Source of the DNA: Fuerstiella marisgermanici
Lineage (GTDB): Bacteria > Planctomycetota > Planctomycetia > Planctomycetales > Planctomycetaceae
NCBI RefSeq assembly: GCF_001983935.1
Contig: NZ_CP017641.1
Coordinates: 186,001 to 250,000 of the forward strand
Length of the DNA stretch: 64,000 nt
Direction: 5' to 3'
The notes below the pieces were generated by a model. It saw only the letters and a list, made by a program, of their open reading frames with translations. It made no database searches and was not told the DNA's origin. How positions within the stretch are numbered: the first letter of the stretch is position 1; each line of letters starts with the position of its first letter. The translations under genes and the position numbers were made by a program. This document shows positions 42,785-53,809 of the stretch, piece by piece.

Positions 42785-45700
42785 TTAAACCAACGTAACA
42801 ATCCACACCGTCGCCGCGACATCACCGACGTTCACCGATTTGGCGTTGCTGGCCGGTGCGGAGGCGAATTCGATGCTGTCTGCCAGAGTTTCTCCACAGA
42901 TGTAGTCACCCCATTCGGCTACCATCGCCTGCAGCAAATTGTTGTCGCTATTGTATTGGATCCTGATCCGGTCCTGAATGTGCAGGTCTGCGTCTTTGCG
43001 CAGTTGCTGCACCTGTCGCACGAAGTCGCGTGACATGCCTTTGCGGATAAGGTCGTCTGTCAGTACGGTGCTGATGGCGATCTGAATGCCTGCTTCGTCG
43101 CCGCACACCCAGTCTTCCGCCTGTTCAGTGCTGATCAGAACATCATCGGGAGTCAGGTCGATCGTGTTTCCGTCGATGTCGACCGAAAGACTTTCGCCGC
43201 GACGCAGCGGTCCCAACACGGCGTCGCCGAGTTCCGGCAGTTTGGTCCGAAGAACTCCCAGCAGCTTGCCGTATTTGGGGCCGAGCGTTTTTAGATTCGG
43301 CTTGTAGCTGTAGCCGACAAGGTCGTCCAGATTGTCCTGCTGCGTGACGTTTTCAATATTCAGTTCTTCCTTGATCACGTCGGCCAATTGCGCAACTGCG
43401 GATGCTGTTTCTGCATCGCTGGTGGCATACTGAAGCTCGGCCAGCGGCTGGCGAACTCGCAAAGTATTCTCTTCACGCAGCTTGTGTCCCAACTTCACGA
43501 CCAACTGAGCGGCTGCCATGCGGTTGTTCAACGCTTCGTCCAACAGCGCAGGATCTGCGGTCGGGTAGTCGCACAGATGAACGCTCTGCGGCAGTTCGCC
43601 GTCATCCGGCGATGCTTGAGCTGCGAATTCTGAAGCCCCTCTCACCAGATTCTGATACATCCGTTCCGTTAAGAATGGTACGCAGGGAGCCAGCAACTGG
43701 CAGAGTTTTACCAGCACTTCATACAGCGTTTCGTACGCGGCCGTTTTGTCCGTATCGCTGGCATCTTTGGAACGCCAGAACCGACGGCGGTTGCGGCGAA
43801 TGTACCAGTTGCTCAGATTATCAATAAATTCAGCCGCCGCCGCGCAGAAGGCGGGCGCGTTGTAGTCGGCGAGTTCGCGATGAGCAGTATCGATCAGCGT
43901 TTGCAGATTGGACAGCAACCACCGGTCGATTTCGGGACGGTCGGCGACCGGAACAAAACCGCTTTCCGCGTTCTGGCCTCTGCTCTTCCCACACACTCGT
44001 GCCCGCAGATCATCGCCTGGCACAAACCCATCCGCGATCGCGTAGTCCACGAAGAACTTGTAGCAGTTCCAAAGCGGAATCAGGATCTGCCGACGTGTTT
44101 CATCGGCCGGGCCACTGGTGACGGTCGCTGTCGGAACGCCTTCTTTGGTTTCGCTGATTTGACCGTCGGGCGTGTTTAACGTCACCGGCTGATCAGGATG
44201 TCGAGTTCCGAATCGCAGGTCGGTCGCGGGGTTGTGTTGCAGGTACATCCACCGCATCGTGTCCACGCCGATTTGTTCGGCCGCTTCTTCAAACCAGATG
44301 GCCGTGCCGTCCGACTTGTGCATCGGCTGCCCCTGTTCGTTTTGAACAAGGCGATGTCCGAGCAACGTGCGGAACGGTTTTTTTTCCTCCGCCGTTCGTT
44401 TTCCGTCCGGGTCGTACATCATCATCGTGGACAGCGACAGCATCGAATAAAACCAGTTGCGAAACTGGCCAGGAAAACATTCGGTGACCAGGTCAGCCGG
44501 ATACCAGTCGGCCCAGTTGACAGCTTCGGTGCTGAAACGTTCGTTGAAGTTCATCGTGCTGAAGGGAACGATTCCCGCATCCAGCCACGGGTTGCCGACG
44601 TCTTCGATACGAGTCATCAGGTTGCCGGTTTTCGGATTGCGGATTTTGACTCCATCGATCCACGGCCGATGAGGCGTCTGCCCTTCAAATCCGTCCCAGC
44701 CTTCGACAGCTCGTTCTTTGAGTTCCGCGAGCGAACCCATGACTTCGAAATCGCCCGATTCTTCGTCGACCCAAATCGGCAACGCCAAGCCCCAGAATCG
44801 CTTTTTGGAAATCATCCAGTCGCTCATGTTGGACAACCATTCGACTTCGCGATCCTGTCCGTCGATGCTATCCGGCAACCAGCGAATCTGCTTTGTCACG
44901 TCTTTGATTTCATCGCGCCAGTCCATGTTGATGAACCATTCGTCGACCAGACGAAACACAAGTTCGTCGCCGGTGCGCCAGCAATGCGGATAGATGTGCG
45001 GATAGGTTTCGACGGCGACCAGCAGCCCTTTTTCCTTCAGCTTTTCGAAAACCAGTTCGGCTGTTTCCGGTGCAATCGCTTCTTTACCGGCAAATTCACC
45101 GAACGGTTCGCCGTAGGTGCCGTCGTCATTGAGTGGCGCGATGATCGGCATGCCGATGGATGAGCCGATCTTGTGGTCGATGTCCCCACAGCCGGGAGCC
45201 ATGTGGACGATGCCTGTACCCTCTCCCGCCACGACGTGCGCGTTCCCTCTTGAGTCGCGACCTCCGTCGATAACCCGATGGAACTTTGCTGCTGATTTAT
45301 CCGATGCAATCCAATCCGCCGCATCTTTGTAAAGAGCACGAAGGCCAGTCGTCAATATATTGGCTAGGCTTTGCGCATCGAGTTCAGACGGTAACGCCTG
45401 ATTTCCATTAACTATCTCCAAGTCTTCGCGATCAAAACTCGATTGAGCGTTTGAATAGTCTCCGCAGCCGATTCGAACGAACGCCGCGAATCGTTCGGCG
45501 ATACTCGCGGGCAGATTCGAACGGATGAATGCATTTTGAAAACTTGGGATTTCATCGTTTTCATTCGGCGGGGCGGTCGGATCCAAAGTCCGTCGAATAC
45601 CGGACACGAATTGACTTAGTTGCGTCGCGATGTGGCTCGGATTGGGAATTATGTAGTTCGCTGAATTATCAGCCAACTGTTGCGCTCGAGAGACGTGCCA

Positions 45701-46843
45701 CGGCAATGCTTCCTGAGGGGTTAACTGAGCCGGTAGGTCATCAAACGGCCCTTCGTAAGCAAGACCAACAAGTTCCGAGCCTTTGACGGTCCCTAGTTCT
45801 TCGAAGCCGCCCTGTTCTTTGAATATCTGAGCGATCGTTTTCAGCTTGCCGACGCCTTCCGGCCATTTCCATTCGGGACGGCCGAAGCCATCTTTGAACT
45901 CGGAGGCGAGACGCTGAAAGTTCAGGTTCTCTTTGGCGAAGTAATATACCGCGTCGTCCTTCTTTGCCTTGATCTTCACGTAGTCGAGATCCACGTTCAC
46001 GGCCGCACCGACGTTACTTGTCAGCGTCCACGGCGTCGTCGTCCAGACCAGCAGGAACTCGTTTTCGCGATCCTTCAAGGGGAAACGTACGAAGACGGAT
46101 TTATGCGTGGTCAGCTTGCGGCCTTCCGCGATTTCCATCTGCGAATACGCGCTGCCGCCTCGGCCGGACCACGGCATTACGTCGTGGCCCTGATAAACTT
46201 TGCCTCGTTCAAAACACTTCTTCAGGAAGTCCCAGATCGTTTCGTTGTTCTCGGTGCTGAACGTGAAGTAGCTGCCGCCCCATTCCGGGTTGCCCAGTTT
46301 TTCGACCAGTTGATGAGCCTTCGCGGTTTCTGTTTGGCCACTCGGAGCGGTAAATTCAACTTCAGCGTCCGTTCCGAGGTATTCGGCAAGTTCCCGCAGC
46401 TGATCGGGATCGTCCCAATCCATCCAGTAGCCCAGCCGTTGAGACTGTTCTGTCTGCCGAGCTGCGAAGCGGAGGACTCGGCGCTTGCATTCGTTCACAA
46501 AGTTATCGATGCCGTATTCGTGGACGGCCGTCTTGGTGCCGAGGCCCAGCTGCTTTTCGACTTCGACTTCTACCCACAAGCCCTGGCAGTCGAATCCGTT
46601 TTGGTAGCGCTGGTCATGGCCGGTCATCGCAAAGAAACGCTGGTACGTATCCTTGTACGTGCGTCCCCAGGCATGGTGGACGCCCATCGGATTGTTGGCC
46701 GTGATCGGACCGTCCAGGAAGCTCCACTTTTCGCCGCCGCGATTCTTTTCGCGCAGTTTGCGGAAGGTGTCGTGCGCCGTCCAGAAGTTCAGAACGGAGT
46801 GTTCGCCAGGGATGAAGTTGCTGTCGGAAACGGGCTGGAACAT
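42785..46843 (-). CDS. ileS: Isoleucyl-tRNA synthetase with large editing-domain insertion
   Basis: A 1,352-residue IleRS, well above the usual 930-1,100. The HIGH-equivalent is [15 protein letters not shown] near residue 53, and [13 protein letters not shown] begins the editing domain. The editing core [19 protein letters not shown] resumes only after an extra ~150 residues (about 370-520), which have no motif I know. The catalytic KMSKS-equivalent near residue 838 is PMHKSDGTA, less standard than the MHKSxGN seen in related enzymes. The C-terminal tRNA-binding domain ([13 protein letters not shown]) is present. It charges tRNA-Ile. The frame is open throughout, so the insertion is real protein and not an assembly break visible here. 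Confidence 0.93.
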   Translation of the reverse strand: MFQPVSDSNFIPGEHSVLNFWTAHDTFRKLREKNRGGEKWSFLDGPITANNPMGVHHAWGRTYKDTYQRFFAMTGHDQRYQNGFDCQGLWVEVEVEKQLGLGTKTAVHEYGIDNFVNECKRRVLRFAARQTEQSQRLGYWMDWDDPDQLRELAEYLGTDAEVEFTAPSGQTETAKAHQLVEKLGNPEWGGSYFTFSTENNETIWDFLKKCFERGKVYQGHDVMPWSGRGGSAYSQMEIAEGRKLTTHKSVFVRFPLKDRENEFLLVWTTTPWTLTSNVGAAVNVDLDYVKIKAKKDDAVYYFAKENLNFQRLASEFKDGFGRPEWKWPEGVGKLKTIAQIFKEQGGFEELGTVKGSELVGLAYEGPFDDLPAQLTPQEALPWHVSRAQQLADNSANYIIPNPSHIATQLSQFVSGIRRTLDPTAPPNENDEIPSFQNAFIRSNLPASIAERFAAFVRIGCGDYSNAQSSFDREDLEIVNGNQALPSELDAQSLANILTTGLRALYKDAADWIASDKSAAKFHRVIDGGRDSRGNAHVVAGEGTGIVHMAPGCGDIDHKIGSSIGMPIIAPLNDDGTYGEPFGEFAGKEAIAPETAELVFEKLKEKGLLVAVETYPHIYPHCWRTGDELVFRLVDEWFINMDWRDEIKDVTKQIRWLPDSIDGQDREVEWLSNMSDWMISKKRFWGLALPIWVDEESGDFEVMGSLAELKERAVEGWDGFEGQTPHRPWIDGVKIRNPKTGNLMTRIEDVGNPWLDAGIVPFSTMNFNERFSTEAVNWADWYPADLVTECFPGQFRNWFYSMLSLSTMMMYDPDGKRTAEEKKPFRTLLGHRLVQNEQGQPMHKSDGTAIWFEEAAEQIGVDTMRWMYLQHNPATDLRFGTRHPDQPVTLNTPDGQISETKEGVPTATVTSGPADETRRQILIPLWNCYKFFVDYAIADGFVPGDDLRARVCGKSRGQNAESGFVPVADRPEIDRWLLSNLQTLIDTAHRELADYNAPAFCAAAAEFIDNLSNWYIRRNRRRFWRSKDASDTDKTAAYETLYEVLVKLCQLLAPCVPFLTERMYQNLVRGASEFAAQASPDDGELPQSVHLCDYPTADPALLDEALNNRMAAAQLVVKLGHKLREENTLRVRQPLAELQYATSDAETASAVAQLADVIKEELNIENVTQQDNLDDLVGYSYKPNLKTLGPKYGKLLGVLRTKLPELGDAVLGPLRRGESLSVDIDGNTIDLTPDDVLISTEQAEDWVCGDEAGIQIAISTVLTDDLIRKGMSRDFVRQVQQLRKDADLHIQDRIRIQYNSDNNLLQAMVAEWGDYICGETLADSIEFASAPASNAKSVNVGDVAATVWIVTLV

Positions 46844-46973
46844 AAAATGCTGTCAGACTACGCGGCTGCGGGCCGCATGCTTGAAGAAAGACGGGGGTTC
46901 TAAAGGCGGAATTCTAATTGGCGGCGGCGTTTTTTGTAGTCCGGGCACCTTGCTCGGATACCGCCCTGTGGCT

Positions 46974-47384
46974 TCACGCCAACCCTACGCTGGCCACGTC
47001 ATCGATCGAAAACGGTCCATGCTGGATGGAATCCCCCGAAACGGGATCTCGAGCGACCAGTACCAGCACGCCACGTTCACTCTGACGCGAATCCGGATAC
47101 CCTGCGGCTTCGGTGCCATCCTTGAGTGTGACTCGCACTTGGTGAGTTTCATTGACGCCCGACATTTCCGGGTGAGCCAGCACGGGAAAGCGTTCCCAGG
47201 CCCACGTCCACAATGTCGCCTTCACGTCGACTCGGCCAGCAATGTCCAGCCATTCGACTTCCGCCTGCAGCAACTGCTTTCGGTTCGCCTGCTGACACCA
47301 CGGATGCAGGACGGAGTCGATCCAGTCGCGACGAGAGGCGGCGAGATCTGGAAATGACACAGGTGCGATGGAAGTGGAATTCAT
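46974..47384 (-). CDS. Conserved hypothetical protein
   Basis: A 136-residue protein starting MNSTSIAPVSFPDLAASRRDW, with protein-like composition and no signal peptide or membrane helix. Tryptophan-rich segments (WLDIAGR, TLWTWAWERFP) and a small beta-rich C-terminal part (HQVRVTLKDGTEAAGYPD, VLVLVARDPVSG) are visible. I do not recognise the family. It lies 130 bp upstream of ileS in the same direction and could be co-transcribed with it. Confidence 0.68.
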   Translation of the reverse strand: MNSTSIAPVSFPDLAASRRDWIDSVLHPWCQQANRKQLLQAEVEWLDIAGRVDVKATLWTWAWERFPVLAHPEMSGVNETHQVRVTLKDGTEAAGYPDSRQSERGVLVLVARDPVSGDSIQHGPFSIDDVASVGLA

Positions 47385-47834
47385 GGGGGCGATGAGAGAT
47401 TCTGCGGAAGAATGAGTTAGTGGTTGAGTCTACCGAGTTTTCACTCAGGCTGCAGCAATTCGGTACCGTAGTTGGTGAGTTCGTTCTGAAGTGTTCAGGC
47501 GGTTTCGTTCAGAATGCAAAAGCAACCTTCAGCGAATTGGAATCGAAAAAATTCATCAACCACTGGGTGTTTTGCCGCACTTAAAGGTCGAAATTTGAAA
47601 AATCGTTTATCGCTTTTGAGCATTCAGGCGGGACTTAGAAACGCGAGTTGACCGAACGGGGCACAGGGAGATAGTGTCCCATTGCTGACCCGCTGATTGT
47701 CGCCACGTGACTTTCGTGAAGCCGATGCGACGGCGGGTATTTTCACTGCTTACGACGGCGATCCGAGCTGGCGAGAGCTGGTATCGTCGATTGCTACGCC
47801 CCACCACGCTGGGGCTTCCCTTTCTGGAAATAAC
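47385..47834. other. Intergenic region; no gene seen
   Basis: This 450-bp stretch separates the divergent hypothetical gene and the SulP gene, so it should hold both promoters. A plus-strand frame extends the SulP gene upstream from 47697 but its leader lacks hydrophobic or domain character. No repeat or clear regulatory site is visible. Confidence 0.4.
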
Positions 47835-49514
47835 ATGCTGGATTTCTTTCGTCAGCGGTCCGCGTCCGCAAAAGACGACGTGCTGTCAGGTCTAACTGTC
47901 GCTCTTGCCCTGGTTCCTGAAGCAATTGCATTCGCCTTTGTTGCTGGTGTCTCGCCGCTTATCGGCCTCTATTCTGCCTTCTTTATCGGGCTGATTACCG
48001 CCATTTTCGGCGGCCGCCCCGGAATGATTTCCGGAGCCACCGGTGCGATGGCCGTTGTGATCGTGGCGTTGGTCGCTGATTATGGCGTGGAATACCTGTT
48101 CCCCACCGTGATTTTGTGCGGACTTCTGCAAATCGCGATCGGCTTGGGGCGACTCGGAAAACTCATTCGCATGGTGCCGCACCCCGTCATGCTGGGCTTT
48201 GTTAACGGGCTCGCAATTGTCATCGGGCTGGCTCAGCTGGGCAGTTTTAAGACGCTTTCCTCCGGTGGCGAGCTCGTCTTCCTGAACGGTAAGCCGCTGA
48301 TGCTGATGCTCTCTCTGGTAATCGCCACGATGTGCATCATCTGGCTTCTGCCCCGCTTTACCAAAGCTTTGCCAGCGTCGTTGGTCGCGATTTTGTTGGT
48401 GACCTTTGCGTCGATCGCCATCAACCGAAATGTAGAAACGCCGAATGGCGAAAATGTGCTGGCGACCGTGGGCGACATGCTGCGGACCAATATTAAAGCC
48501 GCTGAATTCGCGGAAGTCGGCGATCTGGCCACTGCTGGCGTCGCCACCGGTGCCGCCGGAGAAATTGCTGCGAAGGCGGATTCCGCTGCCGGCAGCATCA
48601 GCGGTGGCCTGCCTGTGCCGTTCTTTATGCAGTACGAAATGGTCCCGCTGAACTGGGAAACCCTGAAAATCATCTTCCCGTTCGCCATCATCCTGTGCGG
48701 CGTCGGCCTGATTGAATCCCTGATGACGCTGACTTTGATCGACGAAATTACCGAGACGCGCGGTAAGGGAAATCGTGAATGCGTTGGCCAGGGGGCTGCC
48801 AATATTGTGTGCGGCCTGTTCGGCGGAATGGGTGGTTGTGCAATGATCGGTCAGTCACTGATTAACGTGAATTCCGGCGGTCGAGGCCGTCTGTCCGGCG
48901 TTACGGCGGCCGTGTGTCTGCTGGCCTTTGTACTGTTTCTCGCTCCATGGATCGAACAGATTCCCATGGCTGCGCTGGTCGGCGTGATGTTTATGGTCGT
49001 GATCGGAACGTTTGAATGGGCGTCGTTGAAGATGTTCAAACGCATGCCCCGCAGCGACGTCTTCGTCATGCTGCTTGTGGCCGGCTATACGGTGTTTATG
49101 CACGACCTTGCGTCGGCCGTGATTCTGGGCGTGATTGTGTCGGCTCTCGTCTTTGCATGGCAGCACGCGACTCATATCGGAGCTGACTCGAAGTACAACG
49201 AGTTCGGCAGCCGCATTTATCAGCTGCACGGCCCATTGTTTTTTGCATCCGTTTCGTCGTTCAAGGACATGTTTAACGTGAACGAAGATCCGGATGACGT
49301 TGTGATCGACTTCTACTACAGCCGCGTGTATGACCAATCGGGACTGGAAGCAATCAACTGGCTGGCTGAAAAGTACGAAGGCTGTGGCAAGCGTTTGCAC
49401 CTGACTCACCTAAGCCCCGAATGCCGCAAGTTGCTGGACAAGGCTGGCGATCTGGTTGAGATCAACATGTCCGAAGACCCTCAGTACCACATCGCCACAG
49501 ACCGCTTGGCCTGA
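47835..49514 (+). CDS. SulP-family anion transporter with STAS domain
   Basis: A 559-residue SulP (SLC26) transporter from the ATG at 47835, chosen because GGAAA precedes it and the longer frame from 47697 adds an unlikely leader. The membrane domain has the family signatures [31 protein letters not shown] (read in parts), [18 protein letters not shown], and [27 protein letters not shown]. The C-terminal STAS domain begins near [15 protein letters not shown] and contains the conserved D in [17 protein letters not shown]. The family imports sulfate, bicarbonate or other anions; the specific ion cannot be read. There are no neighbours that narrow it. Confidence 0.92.
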   Translation: MLDFFRQRSASAKDDVLSGLTVALALVPEAIAFAFVAGVSPLIGLYSAFFIGLITAIFGGRPGMISGATGAMAVVIVALVADYGVEYLFPTVILCGLLQIAIGLGRLGKLIRMVPHPVMLGFVNGLAIVIGLAQLGSFKTLSSGGELVFLNGKPLMLMLSLVIATMCIIWLLPRFTKALPASLVAILLVTFASIAINRNVETPNGENVLATVGDMLRTNIKAAEFAEVGDLATAGVATGAAGEIAAKADSAAGSISGGLPVPFFMQYEMVPLNWETLKIIFPFAIILCGVGLIESLMTLTLIDEITETRGKGNRECVGQGAANIVCGLFGGMGGCAMIGQSLINVNSGGRGRLSGVTAAVCLLAFVLFLAPWIEQIPMAALVGVMFMVVIGTFEWASLKMFKRMPRSDVFVMLLVAGYTVFMHDLASAVILGVIVSALVFAWQHATHIGADSKYNEFGSRIYQLHGPLFFASVSSFKDMFNVNEDPDDVVIDFYYSRVYDQSGLEAINWLAEKYEGCGKRLHLTHLSPECRKLLDKAGDLVEINMSEDPQYHIATDRLA

Positions 49515-49630
49515 TCGGTGGCTTCACCGCGCATTGTTGGTTCGTAGCGATACAGGTTTCGAGTTCGTCTCGGTCTACAAGCAAATAACCGGGGCGAACC
49601 CTCAGCAGTTAGTACTCGCAGCCTCAGTTC

Positions 49631-50182
49631 TTAGCCAGCGAACTGTACTTCCAGCCGCTGCAGGATGCTGGCCGGGCTGGCCATGCGACCCGCTCCGATC
49701 TGCCCACAGCTTAACCAGCCTTCTTCCGGATCAATCACAGTGATGCCGTCCGCAATCAATTGCTGGACGTTTCGTTGCACGGGTGGTTTAGCCCACATGT
49801 CGCAGTTCATCGCGGGCGCGACAAAAACGGGGGCTGTGGTGGCGAGTAACGCGGTTGTGAGCAGGTCGTCGGATAACCCCTGAGCCAACCGGGCGATTGA
49901 ACTGGCCGTGGCAGGAGCGACGACCACAGCTTCAGCACGTTGAGCCAGGCCAATGTGTTCGCCCTGGAAGTGTTCGTTTGCTTCGAACGGAGCCGTGTTG
50001 ACCGGGCGGCCGGTGAGGGCTTCAAATGTGGTGGCACCGATAAACTGGTGTGCGGCGTCGGTCATAATCACGGAGACCTTCGCCCCGGCCTGCACCAGCT
50101 TGCTGCACAGGTCGGCCGATTTGTACGCTGCAATCCCGCCCGTTACGCCCAGCAGTATTTCTTTATTGATGAGCGTAGACAT
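49631..50182 (-). CDS. coaC: Phosphopantothenoylcysteine decarboxylase (flavoprotein)
   Basis: A 183-residue HFCD-family flavoprotein equivalent to the N-terminal half of bifunctional CoaBC/Dfp. It starts with the FMN-binding ILLGVTGGIAAYKSADLCSKL. The catalytic histidine is in FQGEHIGLAQRAE, and the substrate motif PAMNCDMW plus PATASSIARLAQGLSDDLL are present. It decarboxylates 4'-phosphopantothenoylcysteine in coenzyme A synthesis. The CoaB half is absent here, so it should be a separate gene elsewhere. It lies just after the rpoZ terminator and is probably transcribed separately, although same-strand. Confidence 0.9.
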   Translation of the reverse strand: MSTLINKEILLGVTGGIAAYKSADLCSKLVQAGAKVSVIMTDAAHQFIGATTFEALTGRPVNTAPFEANEHFQGEHIGLAQRAEAVVVAPATASSIARLAQGLSDDLLTTALLATTAPVFVAPAMNCDMWAKPPVQRNVQQLIADGITVIDPEEGWLSCGQIGAGRMASPASILQRLEVQFAG

Positions 50183-50209
50183 GGGCGTTCACGATTCACG
50201 AGTTCAGCG

Positions 50210-50241
50210 AAAAAAGCCCGGCTTTCAGGTAAAGCCGGGCT
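50210..50241 (-). terminator. Rho-independent terminator after rpoZ
   Basis: A perfect 10-bp stem (GCCCGGCTTT at 50216-50225, AAAGCCGGGC at 50231-50240) with a 5-nt loop is followed on the minus strand by six T residues (plus-strand A-run 50210-50215). It should end the yicC-gmk-rpoZ transcript before coaC. Confidence 0.92.
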
Positions 50242-50280
50242 CATTTAGCGGTTACAGATTTCGCGGCTACAAGCAAGTGC

Positions 50281-50571
50281 CTAGTTCAAATCATCAATCC
50301 CCGGGCCATCATCGTCAGCCAGCAGGGCTTCCAGAGCGTCGACGGTTTCGGATTCGTCCTCGACAACCTTCACTTCGCCGGAAGTGTCCAGGTAGATTTT
50401 GTCCTGCATAATCTCAGCAACAACGATCTGCATCAGGTCCTTGGTCTGCATATCGACCAGTGCCCGAGCGCCTCGGTTAAGGGCGACCATGCGTTTTTGG
50501 ACCAGTGTGGAAAGCTTAAAGCGGCCGCCCACTTTGCGAGCAATCGCATCTTCACGAAATTCGTCATGCAT
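50281..50571 (-). CDS. rpoZ: RNA polymerase omega subunit
   Basis: A 96-residue omega subunit, which binds the beta' C-terminus and aids RNA polymerase assembly. The conserved core is [20 protein letters not shown], where RxxLxxxxxKR contacts beta'. The C-terminus is an acidic tail ([18 protein letters not shown]). Its start overlaps the gmk stop by 8 bp, as expected from the common gmk-rpoZ order. The terminator follows closely. Confidence 0.9.
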   Translation of the reverse strand: MHDEFREDAIARKVGGRFKLSTLVQKRMVALNRGARALVDMQTKDLMQIVVAEIMQDKIYLDTSGEVKVVEDESETVDALEALLADDDGPGIDDLN

Positions 50572-51175
50572 TCTCGTTCGTCTCCTCAGACTTCAGTATT
50601 TTACAGATTTCTGCGACAGCCCGATCGAGTTTGTCATTCACCACGATGTGGCGATATCGGTCTGTAAATTGTAGCTCTTTGGCGGCAGTCGCCAGCCGTT
50701 TTTGGATGATTTGTTCGCTTTCCGTCCCGCGCGCTCTCAGGCGGCGTTCGAATTCTTCCGGCGAGGGCGTCTTCAGGAAAATGGTAACAGCATCCGGATA
50801 CTGCTGCATCACGTTCAATGCGCCTTCGACGTCGATTTCCAGGAATGCCCACGCCTCCGCCTCCCGTGCTCGCCGGATTTCCGATTTTAGAGTCCCGTAC
50901 AGGAATCCAGACGAAAATACTTCGGCGTGCTCCAGAAACGCGTCCTCGGCCAACCGCTGACGGAATTCGGCATCAGACAGAAAGTAATAGTCTCCGCCCT
51001 CAATCTCACCCGGCCGAGGCTTGCGCGTTGTAGCAGACACGGCTTTCAAAAGCCGCACTGGGGATTCGGCCATCAGTCGGTTCACGATTGTCGTCTTGCC
51101 GCTGCCGCTGGGGCCGGACAGGATGACAACGCGGTGAGATTTCGCCTCTGTGGTTTGTGCGTCCTGACTACTCAA
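50564..51175 (-). CDS. gmk: Guanylate kinase
   Basis: A 203-residue guanylate kinase that phosphorylates GMP to GDP. The P-loop is [20 protein letters not shown]-binding residues are in [21 protein letters not shown], and the family lid region [15 protein letters not shown] and [22 protein letters not shown] are present. It overlaps yicC by 8 bp upstream and rpoZ by 8 bp downstream, giving a tightly coupled yicC-gmk-rpoZ operon, a very common bacterial order. Normal length. Confidence 0.96.
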   Translation of the reverse strand: MSSQDAQTTEAKSHRVVILSGPSGSGKTTIVNRLMAESPVRLLKAVSATTRKPRPGEIEGGDYYFLSDAEFRQRLAEDAFLEHAEVFSSGFLYGTLKSEIRRAREAEAWAFLEIDVEGALNVMQQYPDAVTIFLKTPSPEEFERRLRARGTESEQIIQKRLATAAKELQFTDRYRHIVVNDKLDRAVAEICKILKSEETNENA

Positions 51176-52058
51176 CGTTCTGCAGCACTTCCCGGATTCG
51201 TTCGATGGCCGCCTTCATTTCGACGACGTTGTGAGCGATCGCCACGTTATTGGCCTTCGAACCGATCGTGTTGATTTCGCGAAACATTTCCTGACCAAGG
51301 AATTCCAGTTTTCGCCCCATTGATTTTTCGCTTTCCAAAAAGCGATCAAACTGGTCGAGGTGCGAACGCAGGCGAGTGATCTCTTCGTTGATGTCACACT
51401 TATCTGAAAATACGGCGACTTCGCGAATGACGTCTTTGCCATCGACCTGAACGTCGGTATCGGCCAGACTTTTGCGAACGCGGTCCAGAATTTTTTCGCG
51501 GTAAGCTGCAACGACTTCGGGAGCTCGTTTTTCGACTTCGTCGACCTGCGACGCAATCGTCTGGCACTGCCCCTTCAGGTCCTGAAGCATCGATTCGCCT
51601 TCCTTGCCGCGGAAGTCGTGGAAGTGCTGTAGTGCTTCCCGAAGCGTGCTTTCCAGCACAGGCCAGACGGATTCGACGATGTCGGGAGTGACTTCTGATT
51701 CGGTGACGACACCTGGAAGCGGCAGCAGGTCCGCCAAAGTTGGCTGTCGATCGGCTGGGGAATCAAGCTCACCCTGCACCGAAGCAATCTGCTGCAGATA
51801 GCGTTTGAGAGTCGGTTGGTCGATGGAATATCCGCCCGCTTCCGAATGCAGCCGGACTCGAAACGCAACCTGCAGGGAACCGCGAGCGATCTCTTCCCGA
51901 ATAATCTTTTCCAGATCCGTTTCGAAGCGAGCCACGAAGTCGGGCAGGCGCATAGAAACTTTAAGGTAGCGGTTGTTGACGGCTTTCAATTCCACGCTGA
52001 CATACGCCGCCTCATTTTGCTGAGTCGCGTTGCCAAACCCTGTCATGCTTAATAGCAC
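51168..52058 (-). CDS. YicC/YloC-family endoribonuclease-like protein
   Basis: A 296-residue YicC-family protein with the N-terminal YicC domain ([31 protein letters not shown], read in parts) and the C-terminal DUF1732 ([19 protein letters not shown] and [23 protein letters not shown]). Family members from E. coli and Bacillus are reported as endoribonucleases involved in RNA turnover and stationary-phase survival. It is the first gene of the yicC-gmk-rpoZ operon. The length and both domain signatures are normal. Confidence 0.92.
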   Translation of the reverse strand: MLLSMTGFGNATQQNEAAYVSVELKAVNNRYLKVSMRLPDFVARFETDLEKIIREEIARGSLQVAFRVRLHSEAGGYSIDQPTLKRYLQQIASVQGELDSPADRQPTLADLLPLPGVVTESEVTPDIVESVWPVLESTLREALQHFHDFRGKEGESMLQDLKGQCQTIASQVDEVEKRAPEVVAAYREKILDRVRKSLADTDVQVDGKDVIREVAVFSDKCDINEEITRLRSHLDQFDRFLESEKSMGRKLEFLGQEMFREINTIGSKANNVAIAHNVVEMKAAIERIREVLQNVE

Positions 52059-52226
52059 AGAAAACCTCGCGTTTTGTTGACGGTGTGGGAGTATGGGAGC
52101 GAAATAGCGGGTGGCTTAACTCCCGAGCCCGCTCGGCCGGAATATCCATGGCTCCGCACTGTTACGCTGTGCCGGTGCCGTTCTGCGGCTGGTCCGTGAA
52201 GGACAAGCGAACACCGTCCACACCGT

Positions 52227-52877
52227 CTATTCAGCAGCTTCTTCTTTCGTGGCGTCAGGCTCTTCAGCAGACGTTTTATCGCTGGCTTCGTCGCCACCTT
52301 CAGGCTTCGCATCGGCCTCAGCTGGCTCGGCTGCCTTTTCTTCTTCAGCAGCGGTGTCGGCGTCCGCCTCTGGTTTCGCGTCAGTACCTTCTTCGGTCTT
52401 TGGTTCGGCTGGTGCGTCGCTTTCCGGTGCCTTGTCGCCCACAGCCTTTGCTGGCTCTTCTTCGGTGGCTTCTGCTTCTGCTTCTGCTTCTGCTTCTGCT
52501 TCTGCTTCTGCTTCCGTGGCTTCTGCCTCAACGGCCGCATCGTCATCAGCAGGATCGGCTCCCTTAACTGGTGCGGCGTCAGCGTCTTTCTGCTCTCCTT
52601 CCGGCAATTCCAGAGCGGTGTCCTTCGCGTTTTCTGCCGCTGTCGTTCGCATCGTAATGCCCAGCACGCCAGCAGAGATCACCCAAATCACAGCGACGAC
52701 GATCGTGATTTTTGTGAACACATCGCCAGCTCGAACACCCAAAGCACTCTGCCCGCCCATGCCGCCAAAAGCGCCGGCCAGGCCGCCGCCTCTGCCGCGC
52801 TGAATCAGTACCAGCAAAATCATTACGATGCTGGAAAACAGCAACAACGCACCCAGTGCATAAATCAGAAAGCTCAT
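52227..52877 (-). CDS. secG: Preprotein translocase subunit SecG with long acidic tail
   Basis: A 216-residue SecG. The N-terminal ~75 residues are standard: two membrane helices ([21 protein letters not shown] and [20 protein letters not shown]) around the conserved [13 protein letters not shown] loop. SecG supports SecYE-mediated export. The remaining ~140 residues are a Glu/Ala/Asp/Lys-rich disordered tail with an (EA)n run, far longer than the tails of typical SecG (70-120 residues total). The run is coded by a hexanucleotide microsatellite. It probably lies in the cytoplasm or periplasm depending on topology. Next gene upstream is tpiA, the usual tpiA-secG order. Confidence 0.88.
   Translation of the reverse strand: MSFLIYALGALLLFSSIVMILLVLIQRGRGGGLAGAFGGMGGQSALGVRAGDVFTKITIVVAVIWVISAGVLGITMRTTAAENAKDTALELPEGEQKDADAAPVKGADPADDDAAVEAEATEAEAEAEAEAEAEAEATEEEPAKAVGDKAPESDAPAEPKTEEGTDAKPEADADTAAEEEKAAEPAEADAKPEGGDEASDKTSAEEPDATKEEAAE
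52468..52515. repeat. Hexanucleotide microsatellite inside secG
   Basis: Eight consecutive copies of GCTTCT (the last GCTTCC) encode the EA-repeat in the SecG tail on the minus strand. The unit is 6 bp, so slippage would change tail length without breaking the frame. Confidence 0.92.
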
Positions 52878-52937
52878 CGTTCCGGCACTCCGTCAGCAGC
52901 CTCAACAGGCTGATCTTGAAAAATTGAGGGCGATTAT

Positions 52938-53711
52938 TCAGGCAGACGCCAGCTTGCGAGCTGCGTCGATGATCGGGATAAATGCGTCTGCTTTCAGACT
53001 CGCACCGCCAACCAGAGCACCATCGACGTTAGGTTGCCCCAGAAGTGCTTCCGCGTTGTCCGCCTTCACGCTGCCGCCGTACAGAATTCGAATCTGGTCG
53101 GCGAACGCAGCAGTGTAATGCTTCGCCACCCATTTGCGAAGGTGATCGTGAGCAGATTCCGCCTGTTCTGTGGTTGCAACAACCCCTGTGCCAATGGCCC
53201 AAACGGGTTCGTAGGCGATCACGAGGTGATTCGCGTCGGATTCCGAAATATCAGCCAGGCCGCCTTCCATTTGGCGATCCAGCACAGCTTCTGTCTGAGA
53301 TGCCTCACGTTCGCTTAGCAATTCGCCAACGCACAGCACGACTTTCAACCCGCCAGCGATTGCGGCTTTGACCTTCTTGTTGATCGTCTCATCGCATTCG
53401 CCCATCACATGACGGCGTTCGCTGTGACCGATCAAAACGTACTGACAGCCGACATCCTTGAGCATGTCGACGGACACTTCGCCGGTGAATGCACCGCCCG
53501 CTTCGAAGTAAACGTCCTGAGCTCCCACCTGCACGGCACTGCCGGAAACCTTTTCGCTGATTGCACTTACGTACGGAAATGGTGGGCACACAAGGACTTC
53601 GACGCCCGCTTCTTCGGCCGAGGCATTTGCCGCTAGCGCGCCAGCCAACTCTTCGCCGGTGGCGCGAGTTGTGTTCATTTTCCAATTGCCAGCAACGAGA
53701 TACCGTCGCAT
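52938..53711 (-). CDS. tpiA: Triosephosphate isomerase
   Basis: A 257-residue TIM-barrel enzyme interconverting dihydroxyacetone phosphate and glyceraldehyde 3-phosphate. The start is the ATG at 53711 ([13 protein letters not shown]), because the longer frame adds a non-homologous leader. The catalytic lysine is in GNWKMN, the histidine is in [10 protein letters not shown], the glutamate is in [12 protein letters not shown], and LYGGSV binds phosphate. It lies just upstream of secG on the same strand. Normal length. Confidence 0.97.
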   Translation of the reverse strand: MRRYLVAGNWKMNTTRATGEELAGALAANASAEEAGVEVLVCPPFPYVSAISEKVSGSAVQVGAQDVYFEAGGAFTGEVSVDMLKDVGCQYVLIGHSERRHVMGECDETINKKVKAAIAGGLKVVLCVGELLSEREASQTEAVLDRQMEGGLADISESDANHLVIAYEPVWAIGTGVVATTEQAESAHDHLRKWVAKHYTAAFADQIRILYGGSVKADNAEALLGQPNVDGALVGGASLKADAFIPIIDAARKLASA

Positions 53712-53809
53712 GCTGAGTACTCCGCAAGTTGTAAAGTGTGTGCCTGGAATGGGTTCCGGTGTGGCCACTTCAGATTTGAAGCGGCATCGTAGTCGGCGGC
53801 ACCCTCAGG

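Noticed and set aside
44198-45163. 321-codon plus-strand frame
   Set aside because: Antisense to ileS; its amino-acid composition (His, Arg, Phe rich) is that of a reverse-complement shadow of a GC-skewed gene.
46103-46903. 266-codon plus-strand frame
   Set aside because: Antisense to the N-terminal part of ileS.
52249-52803. 184-codon plus-strand frame of Ala/Ser repeats
   Set aside because: Antisense shadow of the secG tail microsatellite.
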